NCBI RefSeq assembly: GCF_009905375.1 | Contig: NC_133652.1 | Coordinates: 125,047,058 to 125,111,057 of the forward strand | Reading direction: 5' to 3' | DNA from: Apium graveolens | Taxonomy: Eukaryota; Streptophyta; Magnoliopsida; Apiales; Apiaceae | Length of the DNA stretch: 64,000 nt | Shown: one piece after another, positions 55,624 to 64,000 of the stretch | How the letters are laid out: each line of letters begins with the position of its first letter | Numbering within the stretch: the first letter of the stretch is position 1 | Position numbers and translations under genes: made by a program | Notes under the pieces: model-generated | What the model saw: the letters and a program-made list of their open reading frames with translations, nothing else | Databases searched by the model: none | What the model was told of the DNA's origin: nothing

Positions 55624-58600
55624 GAGAGGGCAGGGAAGTATATCAAGGTTGAAGAAAGCATGAGGAAGACCGTAGTAAGTAATGAGCCCACTGGAGGCAA
55701 GAAGCGAAAAACTGATCCGGAGTATATCGCTAAGGACAAATATCCTAGAACCGAACAAAACCCTGATTCAACCCCCAAGAAGGGAGGACCTGTGCAAAAG
55801 TTCACTAAATACGCTAAGCTGAGTGCTCCTAGAAGTCAGATTTTGATGAAGATTGAGAAAGATAGAGATATTCGCTGGCCTAAGCCCTTGAAGGCTGATC
55901 CCGCCAAGCTAGATAAGAGCAAATATTGCAGGTTTCACAAAGATGTTGGCCATGACACCGATGAGTGTAGACAATTGAAAGATGAAATTGAGTTTTTGAT
56001 TCGAAAAGGAAGGTTGAACAAGTATACTGGAGATGGAGGGGACAGAAATAATAATGGAAGGAAGAACTTTGAAGATCGTAGGAGGGATCAAGATGATCAG
56101 GGGCGGAATCCCCAACCCAGAGGACCGGTTATAAATGCAATTTTTGGAGGACCGCGACGCCCTCGAGGGCCAGTGATAAACACGATCTTTGGAGGTCCAA
56201 CTACTGCTGGATTGTCCAAAAATTCCAGAAAGGCATATACTAGGGAGGTTATGCATATTGTTGGAGAAGCCCCGAAGAGGGCCAGGATAGAAGTAACATT
56301 GGCTTTTGATGATTCCGACCTAGAGGGTGTAAAGTTTCCCCATGATGACCCGCTGATCATAACGCCGATAATAGGAAATAGCCCGGTTAAGAGGGTCCTT
56401 GTGGATAATGGTGCTTCTGTGGATATCTTGCTCCATGACACCTTTCTAAGAATGGGATATAACGACTCCCAGTTGACACCAACCGACATGCCGATATATG
56501 GATTTGCTGGAGTAGAATGTCCTGTGGAAGGGATAATCAAATTGCCAACCACCATAGGTACGGAACCAAGGCAAGCAACGCAGATGCTGGATTTCATGGT
56601 GGTAAAGGCTAGTTCAACTTATAATGCTATCATGGGGAGAATAGGGATACATGCCTTCAAGGCAGTCCCCTCTTCCTACCATTCAGTCATGAAGTTTCCC
56701 ACCCGAAACGGGATTGGAGAAGAGAGAGGAGATCAAAAAATGGCTAGAAGCTGTTATGTGGCCTCTTTGAGGGCAGATGGAGTCGGGGGGCAGGTTCTTC
56801 CTATTGAAGATATGGATGTTCGAAAAAATGATGAGAATAGAGAAAGGCCAGCAGAAGAATTGGTTTCGGTTCCTTTAGACCCCGAGAATCCTGAGAGGAT
56901 GACTTTCATTGGAGCCACATTAGAGGAGCCTCTTAGAGGGAAGTTAGTGAAATTTTTGCAAGAAAATAGTGATGTGTTTGCATGGTCAGCAGCTGATATG
57001 CCAGGCATAGACCCGGAGTTAATTACTCACAAGCTAAACGTGGATCCAAGCCGGAAGACAGTGAAACAAAAGAAAAGAAATTTTGCCCCGGAAAGACAAG
57101 AGGCTATAAAACAGGAAGTAGAAAAGCTCTTAGAGGCTGGTTTCATTGAGGAGATTCAATTTCCGGAGTGGTTAGCAAACCCTGTAATGGTGAAGAAGGC
57201 TAATGGAAAGTGGAGGATGTGTATAGACTTCACTGATCTGAATGATGCATGCCCCAAAGACTGTTTCCCGCTGCCTAGAATTGATACTTTGATTGATGCC
57301 ACTGCTGGACATGAGATGCTGAGTTTCATGGATGAATTTAGCGGATACAATCAGATCAAAATGCATAAGGATGACATTCCAAATGTATCATTTATCACTG
57401 ACTTTGGTGTTTATTGTTATCTTGTTATGGCGTTTGGTCTCAAGAATGCAGGAGCCACCTATCAGAGATTGGTGAATAAAATTTTTAAGGATCTTATTGG
57501 GAAGACTATGGAAGTCTATGTTGATGACATGCTAGTCAAGAGTATGGTAAAGACTGATCATATAACCCATTTGAGGGAAGCTTTTGAGGTCCTAAGGTAC
57601 CACAAGATGATGTTGAATCCAACGAAGTGTGCTTTCGGAGTAGGATCTGGAAAATTCTTGGGATTGATGGTCTCAAAGAGGGGAATTGAGGCCAACCCCG
57701 ATAAAATAAAGGCAATCCTGGATATGGAACCACCAAAAACTGTCAAGGATGTACAGAAGCTCACAGGAAGGGTTGCGGCACTAGGATGATTCATCTCCAA
57801 GTCAGGAGACAAGTGCTTGTCATTCTTCAAGTCATTAAAGAACATTAAAGACTTTGTATGGAGTGGGAAAAATCAGAAGGCATTTGAAGAGTTAAAGAAG
57901 TATATGGGCCATGCCCCGTTGTTGGCCAAGCCAGTTCTGAGTGAAGTTTTATTCTTGTACTTCGCTGTTTCAGAGAGCGCCTTGAGCGCGGTGTTGGTTA
58001 AGGAGGAACTGAAAGTTCAGAAACCCGTATACTATGTCAGCAAAATCTTGCATGGCGCAGAGTTGAATTATTCAACTATTGAGAAATTCGCTTTAGCCTT
58101 GATAATGGCTTCAAGAAAGCTGCGTCCTTATTTTCAAGCTCACCAGATTGAAGTGCTAACAAATCAGCCACTGAGAAACATCATTCACAGTCCCATGGCA
58201 AGTGGGAGACTGATTAAGTGGGCAATAGAGTTGGGAGAGTTCGATCTCAAGTATAAGCCACGTACGGCCATAAAAGCCCAGGCACTAGCTGACTTCGTGG
58301 TGGAATGTACCATACCCAACCAAGAAGTCGGGGGGCAGGAAGATATCATACCTCAAGATAAGGGAGTCGACAATGGGGACAAAGAGAAGGATGATAAAGA
58401 ATATTGGGTTCTCTATTTTGATGGGGCATCAAAAACAAACTCCAGTGGAGCAGGATTGGTTTTGCAAAGCCCTGATGGATTCTTAATTGAGTATGCTATG
58501 AAGCTAGACTTCTCAACCACAAACAATGAGGTAGAGTATGAAGCCCTGATTGCTGGCCTTGGTCTAGCTGGGACACTTAGAGTCAAAAACTTAAAGGTCC

Positions 58601-60111
58601 GTGGAGACTCGAAGCTGATCATATCCCAGGTAAAGGGAGAATTTGAGGCAAGGGATGATACGATGGCTAAACATGTTCGCCTAGTAAGGGCTGTGATGAC
58701 CCAATTTAATGAATTCCATGTTGAACACATTCCAAGGGAAGAAAATGCTAAAGCAGATGCGCTATCAAAGTTTGCTTCATCTGAGATTGAAGAAAGTTCA
58801 GGAAGTGTGTACTTCCGTGTTTTGAAGACTCGAAGCATAGATGTTAAGCTTGTGGCTCCCGTAGGCCTGGGGGCGTCATGGATCGATCCCATTAAGGCTC
58901 ACATTCAAACTGGATGGTTGCCAAGCGATGCAACTGAAGCACGAAAATTAACTGTTCGAGCACTAAGGTACTCCTTGATAGATGGAATTCTGTATAAGAG
59001 ATCTTTCATGGTTCCTTACTTGAGGTGTCTCAGGCCCGACGAGGCACGCTTGGCTCTTGAGGAAGTGCATGAAGGTATTTGTGGGCAGCACTTGGGGGGC
59101 AGGGCCTTGGCTCATAAGATAACCCGTTTAGGCTTCTATTGGCCAGAAATGATGGCTGATGCCAAAGAATATGTGAAGAAGTGTGATCGCTGTCAGAAGC
59201 ATACACCAGTTGTTAGACAACCCCCCGAGATGCTGACCTCTATCAACTCGCCTATTCCCTTTTCCATGTGGGGGATGGATATTCTAGGGCCTTTTCCTAT
59301 GGCCACGGCACAAAGGAAACTTCTGATTGTAGCCATTGATTATTTCACCAAGTGGATCGAAGCCAAACCCTTGGCCAAAATCACAACTAAGCGGGTTGCA
59401 CAATTCCTGTGGGAAAACATTATGTGCTGATATGGAATTCCCCGTATCCTCGTCACTGACAATGGAGCACAATTCAACAATGAGGAATTCAAGAAGTATT
59501 GTGAAGAAAATGAAATTGAATTACGATTCACCTCTGTGGCTCACCCGCAAGCCAATGGGCAAGCAGAGGTAGCAAATCGGATAATCCTGGATGGACTAAA
59601 GAAGAGGATCGAGAAGTCAAGAAATAATTGGGTGGATGAGATACTTCCCATATTATGGGCCTATAGGACTACCTGTAGAGTCACGACAGGAGCAACTCCT
59701 TTCATGTTGGCATATGGGGCAGAAGTAGTAGTTCCCGTGGAGATACCACATTCCTCTCCAAGGATTCAGGCTTTCAACGCAGAAGAAAATGAGGAAGGGC
59801 AGAGGTTAGCCCTGGATCTGATCGATGAAGTGCGAGATAAAGCACATGCAAAGATAGTAGAATATCAGAAAAAGGCTTCATTCTACTACAACCTAAGGGT
59901 TAAAGAGAGGTTTTTCAAACAAGGTGACCTAGTCTTGAGAAAAATAGAGGCTTCTGGTGTCGGACAGAAAGGAAAGCTTGCCCCAAATTGGGAAGGGCGG
60001 TATAGAGTCAAGAGCGTTCAGGGTAGAGGAACCTACAAGCTGGAGACTATGGATGGTTTTGAAGTCCCGAGAACCTGGCACGCACAAAACCTGAAGGTTT
60101 ACTACGTGTAA
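55624..60111 (+). pseudogene. Tat pol: protease, RT, two RNase H domains, integrase
   Basis: One frame with stops only at 57787 (TGA after GRVAALG) and 59428 (TGA after NIMC), both explicable as CGA to TGA. In order: zinc knuckle CRFHKDVGHDTDEC (55927); protease VDNGASVDIL (56401); RT with WRMCIDFTDLNDACPKD, FMDEFSGYNQI and YVDD (57517); first RNase H (57830-58310), whose first catalytic Asp position reads FAVSES; second RNase H with FDGAS (58420), NNEVEYEAL, RGDSKL and NAKADALSK, so all four acids are present; integrase with H-H-C-C (EEVHEGICGQH...CDRCQKH), WGMDILGPF, LVTDNGAQF and NGQAEVANR. The C-terminus APNWEGRYRVK ends at 60111. Otherwise full length, so the element died recently. Confidence 0.95.
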
Positions 60112-60477
60112 GATGGTCGAAGTACGATTCTCACTTGTCATTATGACAAGTAGGTTTAAAAGCACCTTGAAGCTTTGTTTGCATAGGATTTTTATTTTTT
60201 AGCTATTATAGATCAGGGTCGAACCCATATTATGTAAGGTTTTGGAAAACCAGACTTGAAATTGAAGAGTTCGAAATTATTTCAACCTATGGATGTTTGA
60301 GTTGTGATAATACTTGTGTGGCCCATTAAGCCAAGTTTGAATATTAAAGTATCGGAAAAATGAAGGAGAGAATGCAAATAAGGAAAGTAGCATATAAAAT
60401 AGCCCCGGAGGGTAATAAGTTTTAATACAAACAAAAGTCCAGACATAAGTTAAGGATAAAATTACAGAATAGAAAAA
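60112..60477 (+). other. Spacer between pol and the antisense gene
   Basis: About 365 bp between two convergent genes. AT-rich, no domain. It should hold the 3' end of the antisense transcript; I cannot point to a certain polyadenylation signal. Confidence 0.5.
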
Positions 60478-62334
60478 CTACTCCTCCATGCGGGAGCCTT
60501 CATTCTCTTTCTCCTTATCAGCGCCTTCAGCGTCCTTCGCAGGAGAAGCGGGAGGAGAAGCAGTGTTAGGATCCAAGATGCGATCATCTGGCTGAGGGGA
60601 GTTGAAGAGGGCGTCTATGCTGTCCTCTGACTCAGCCTGCTCAGGACTTATAAAGTCCTTAGGGTCGACTAAGCCCGGGTACTTCTCAGAAACTGCCTTC
60701 ACGGCCGCATCCCATCCCTGAGTGAACTGTAGGGAATAAAGACCCTCATCATGAATCTCCATGAGATTCTTAAACTTGTCAGAATCCATGTAGTCATCAA
60801 TGAGCTTATCCTTATCGCTCCTAAGTTTCACCAGCTCGGAATGAGCCTTAGCCAGCTCCTCTTTCTTCGTGTCCAGCTTCTTCTCCAGGACCTTGGCTCT
60901 CTCCTCCCACTTCTTCATCTTCTTCTCAAAATCATCAGAGTTACCCTTCCAGGATCTAGCCTGATGTAGGGCCGCCTGGAAATAGGTATTACTCTGCAAA
61001 GAAATATGTATGAGTTAGCACAAATTCATTGGGATACAAGAAAAGTTGAAATTCACAAAAGGAAGAGAAGAAAAAAGAAAATTACTGCAGCTTGGGCTTG
61101 AGAACCCAGAAGCTCAATAGTCTCGATATCACTCCCCGTAACAATGTCAGTGAAATCGTGGGGAGTGATGGAATGGTACGACCAATCCTTGGCATGTTTG
61201 GTGGATCCAACCACCGTATCGCTCCTCCTGAAGCCCCAGTTAGGCCTGAAGGAATGTGCCTTAAGTGGAGGATCAACATCGTCCCCCAGCTCGACCACCG
61301 GGACGTGGGGCTTAAGGAAAGTAGGACCGTCAGGTTTGCTCCTGGGGTCCCTATTTAACTTGGCCCTCTTCTGGCGGCCAGATTCCCCCTCCTTGGGCCT
61401 ATTGACATTATTAATAGCCTCACAAGCTGAAAGGAAAAGTAAAAGGAATATTAAAATCCAGAAAAAAAGAAAAAGTGCGATTAAAGAGAAGGAAAAATAA
61501 TTACGCAGGTATAAATTTACCCTTATCACTGGCCTGGGAGAGACCAACTTTCTTCAAGGAAAACTCCTCTAAAAGGGTCCATGTGTCTGTTTTCCCATCA
61601 TCTAAAATTAAGGCTTGGTAGGCCACCTCCTCCTCATCAGTTAATCTGATGCTACCAGGACTACCATCTGATACTTTGCGAAATGGCCTACGGAAGAGTG
61701 TGGCCCAATCACCCCCAGCCAAGGTCAGCCTGACAAACTCATCCCTCCATTTAGGGTTGTTCTCGACTATAGAGTTACTATCAAAGATATGGGGAATTTT
61801 GGGCCGTTGGCGAATTAAAACCCATCCCGGCTGACTCATGGAACTATTATAGAATTGGAAAACTTTCCTAAAGACAGCTACGGAAAGAGGGAAGCTATTC
61901 CTGAGACAAAGGACCATAAAACAGATAATGTTCCTCCAGGCGTTAGGAGGGAGTTGACAAGGGTTGATTCGTACATTGGCTAGTAAACGAGGAATAAATT
62001 CGTGGAATGGGAACCTAAGACCTGCGGTCAGGGCTCCTCGATAAATGAACAGGGTATCCCCCTCCCAATTACAAGTCCTATCCCCAGGGGCGGATGGAGT
62101 GATCCTAAGGTGGGGTGGAAGTCTGTACAGGGTGTTCATAGACTCTATCCTACCATCTAACTCATGAAAAGTGTTACCATGATTATACGAATCTAACTCA
62201 GACAGAGAAGGATATTCATCACCTCTCGAGTTAATCATATCAATGAGGGAAGTATATGGAGATTGAATTTGAATGTTTGTACCTCTTTTAGAGACATTCA
62301 TCTTCTGCAAATGAGCCAGGTCACGGTCCGCCAT
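60478..62334 (-). CDS. Intact antisense three-exon gene of the Tat element
   Basis: Transcribed against gag-pol. Exon 1 62334-61521 (start MADRDLAHLQKMNV), intron 61520-61427, exon 2 61426-61086, intron 61085-60994, exon 3 60993-60478. Both introns are GT-AG, 94 and 92 bp; exon lengths 814, 341 and 516 sum to 1671, giving 556 residues without a stop. Exon 1 holds a globular domain (LPPNAWRNIICFMV, FPLSVAVFRKVFQFYNSS, GWVLIRQRPK) resembling the plant 'putative gypsy-type transposon' family. Exon 2 is basic, then acidic. Exon 3 is coiled coil (about residues 392-440, KKMKKWEERAKVLEKKL) with an acidic, Pro/Ser-rich tail. Tat-lineage elements are known to carry antisense ORFs of unknown role. A related relic lies at 53077. 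Function unknown; a nuclear or structural role is only a guess. Confidence 0.85.
60994..61085 (-). other. Intron 2 of the antisense gene
   Basis: Minus-strand donor GCTGCA|GTAATT at 61086/61085; acceptor TTTGCAG|AGTAAT at 60994/60993. Phase 0. Confidence 0.8.
61427..61520 (-). other. Intron 1 of the antisense gene
   Basis: Minus-strand donor AAGG|GTAAAT at 61521/61520; acceptor after a pyrimidine-rich tract, TTTCAG|CTTGTG, at 61427/61426. Phase 1. Confidence 0.8.
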
Positions 62335-62500
62335 TGATATGCTTCGGTTGAAGGCTTGAAACCCAGAAATACTTGAGAATGGTGGAGCTGAGGTGGCTTT
62401 GGTCGCCGGAAATCGCCTTCTCAAAGGGAGAACTCTAGAGAAAATTGTGAGAGAAAATGAGAAGTGGGAAGTGAAGTGAGGATTCTCACTCCACACTACA

Positions 62501-62510
62501 CTTATATAGG
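62501..62510 (-). promoter_or_regulatory. TATA box of the antisense gene
   Basis: CCTATATAAG on the minus strand, about 170 bp before the start codon, followed by a pyrimidine-rich leader (CACTTCCCACTTCTC) whose first ATG is the proposed start. The same layout is seen at 52484 in the relic. Confidence 0.75.
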
Positions 62511-62639
62511 CGAAAAGCTCGGAATACGAGGCGTTTTTAGGCCCATTTAGCCAGGCCCAATCTAGAGGCCCATCTACAAGAAGTATCAGGAACAATCTAG
62601 AAGCTCATGTGGAATTTAAAAAGTCAAAAATCGACCAGA

Positions 62640-63195
62640 ACCTTAATATGGTTCGATCAGAGGCCTGATCGATGCAAAAGAGGATCCTGATCAATATCTT
62701 ATTCGAACAGGAGGGAAGAAATCCCCTAAGATCGATCAGAGTCCTGATCGACACAGAAGAGAGTCCTGATCGATATTCCATTCGATCAGAATGGTCAAGA
62801 GCCACTTAATTCGATCAGAGTCCTGATCGACACAGAAAAGAGTCCTGATCGATATCTTATTTGAACAGGAGGGAAGAAATCCCCTAAGATCGATCAGAGT
62901 CCTGATCGACACAGAAGAGAGTCCTGATCGATATTCCATTCGATCAGAATGGTCGAGAGCCACTTAATTCGATCAGAGTCCTGATCGAAATCGATCAGGA
63001 ATCCTGGTCGATTAAGCCCGTGTAACAATCGACTAGGGTGTCACTTTGAAGGCCAATTCGGTCAGAATCCTGATCGAAATCGATCAGGAATCCTGTCGAC
63101 CAGAGTGTAAGATCCTGAGCTAATTCGATCAGGATCCTGATCGATTTTGGCTGGATCCTGATCGATTTTGTCTGCATCCTGATCGATTTTGAATG
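62640..63195. repeat. Array of 20-bp palindromes (TCGATCAG..CTGATCGA)
   Basis: At least six near-perfect copies of TCGATCAGRRTCCTGATCGA (near 62733, 62812, 62891, 62970, 63055 and 63124) plus many half-sites. It lies 130-690 bp upstream of the antisense TATA box and before the 3' LTR. Confidence 0.9.
62670..62985. repeat. 158-bp tandem duplication within the palindrome array
   Basis: Units 62670-62827 and 62828-62985 are nearly identical (for example the CCCCTAAGATCGATCAGAGT block at 62722 and again at 62880). Confidence 0.85.
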
Positions 63196-63199
63196 CATT

Positions 63200-63430
63200 C
63201 TGATTGATTTTAAGCCAGAAAATTAAGGATAAGTCCCGGGAAATTAGGAAAAAATCCAGAAAATTAAGGATAAATCCCAGAAAATTAGGGAAAAATCCAG
63301 AAATTAAAGGATAAATCCCAGAAAATTAGGGAAAAATCCAGAAATTAAAGGAAAAATTCCAGAAAATTAGGGAAAATCCCGGAAATAAGGGAAAAATTCC
63401 TGGAATTAAGATAATTCCTGAATAAAAGGA
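63200..63430. repeat. AT-rich tandem repeats (AAAATTAGGGAAAAATCCAG)
   Basis: About seven units of about 30-35 bp between the palindrome array and the polypurine tract. The inverted counterpart is at 51405-51560 (AATTTCCAGGAATTT-like). Confidence 0.85.
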
Positions 63431-63535
63431 AGATTCATTGTAAATGTGTAGGTCGCTCCACACTTTACGCAAAAACGAAACCCTGTAAGGGAATAAACAG
63501 ACTTAACTTCTGCGAAACCTAATCAATGTTTCCCA

Positions 63536-63551
63536 AAAGTTGGGGGGCAAA
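63536..63551 (+). other. Polypurine tract of the Tat element
   Basis: AAAGTTGGGGGGCAAA directly before the 3' LTR. Confidence 0.85.
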
Positions 63552-64000
63552 TGATAGGAATAAAAAAATTATGATTAAATACTGCAAGGTGTGGGCTGCT
63601 AGGCCCAATAAAAAGATATATGATACTCAGACCAGATAGGTTAAGCCTGATGGACCAGATCAGGCCTGATGGAATAAAAAAGGCCCAAAAGCCCTAATTA
63701 TTAATTAATTTCGTAATTAATTAATAAGGGAAAAATCAGCTATTGAGAAGAGTCCCGATAAGGATATAAATCCTTATAGATTAGCCTCAAGGGGACCTAA
63801 AAGGATAAGGAATCAGCTTCCTACTTCCTAGGACTCCTAAGTCTATCCTAATTCAGAGGCTTGTCCACCAAGTCTCCTATACCAAGTCCAATTCAAGGAC
63901 TCCCACATCAATATAAGGGGCCTCACCCCACAAATCAGAACTACGTTTTTTGGCTTGATTCTCTAATTCACAGAGATACGTAGGCATCTCGTAAAGGCAG
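63552..64000 (+). mobile_element. Tat 3' LTR, first 449 bp
   Basis: TGATAGGAAT..., matching 53811-54260 with few differences (for example GATAAGGAT against GATAATGAT, GGGGACC against GAGGACC). It runs off the window; about 100 bp are missing. Confidence 0.95.

Larger units (their letters stand above)
53811..64000 (+). mobile_element. Tat-type Ty3/gypsy element (3' LTR incomplete at window edge)
   Basis: 5' LTR 53811-54360, primer site, gag-pol 54395-60111, antisense spliced gene 62334-60478, palindrome and AT-rich repeats 62600-63430, polypurine tract, 3' LTR from 63552. The protease-RT-RNase H-RNase H-integrase order with a second RNase H, plus an antisense gene downstream of pol, fits the Tat lineage. 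The LTRs differ at only a handful of sites over the 449 bp visible, so it is fairly young. Confidence 0.95.

Noticed and set aside
56097..56597. Minus-strand frame of 166 residues opposite Tat protease
   Set aside because: Antisense shadow of the protease coding region.
58413..58892. Minus-strand frame of 159 residues opposite RNase H
   Set aside because: Antisense shadow; the sense strand carries a clear RNase H.
61092..61500. Plus-strand frames across the antisense gene
   Set aside because: Shadows of exon 2; the minus-strand splice model explains the region.
62605..63198. Minus-strand frames with repeats of SIRTLIDLRG-type sequence
   Set aside because: Translation of the palindromic tandem repeats; upstream of the antisense TATA box, so not coding.

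Overview
This window is plant nuclear DNA, probably from a eudicot with a large, repeat-rich genome. It consists essentially of nested LTR retrotransposons. I see no host gene, tRNA, rRNA or CRISPR array. The plant assignment rests on plant Ty1/copia and Ty3/gypsy lineages: a Sirevirus-type copia with an extra ORF after pol, an Athila-type gypsy, and a Tat-type gypsy with two RNase H domains and an antisense spliced gene. It also rests on plant primer-binding sites and GT-AG introns of about 90 bp. The species cannot be named from this sequence.

Layout. 1-2362: 3' part of a plus-strand gypsy LTR (A). 2363-3454: part of a copia LTR of the same family as the tandem element further on. 3455-6060: minus-strand gypsy LTR (B), inverted relative to A. 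6061-7705: 3' end of a Sirevirus-like element (polypurine tract and LTR). 7706-8449: Tat-like LTR relic. 8450-9428: another minus-strand gypsy LTR relic (C). 9429 onward: a long minus-strand gypsy LTR (D), split by a complete minus-strand Sirevirus-type copia (9435-22315, TSD GTAAC). LTR D continues at 22321-26018 and is split again by a minus-strand copia (26019-46643, TSD GTTAC). That copia is itself split in its reverse transcriptase by a plus-strand copia array, LTR-internal-LTR-internal-LTR (28826-42540, TSD AGATG). LTR D resumes at 46644-46707. 46708-51404: plus-strand Athila-type element cut off inside RT. 51405-53789: inverted relic of a Tat-type element carrying a MITE. 53790-53810: the first bases of yet another LTR. 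53811-64000: plus-strand Tat-type element, complete except for the end of its 3' LTR.

Condition. Every gag-pol is broken. The Tat and Athila reading frames are interrupted mostly by stops that single C-to-T changes can explain, as expected of methylated, silenced DNA. The exception is the antisense gene in the Tat element (62334 down to 60478). Three exons joined at canonical splice sites keep an open frame of 556 codons, with a TATA box upstream and an array of 20-bp palindromes upstream of that. A decayed counterpart with the same architecture lies at about 51560-53789.

Most interesting structures: (1) the three-LTR copia array, whose middle LTR is a mosaic with a switch point, the signature of unequal crossing-over between LTRs; (2) the intact antisense gene with its palindrome array inside a dead element; (3) a roughly 10-bp motif, TCGACGGATRA, scattered in clusters through both the LTRs and the coding regions of the Sirevirus-type element; (4) bZIP-type TGACGTCA palindromes within GC-rich repeats in the copia leader.
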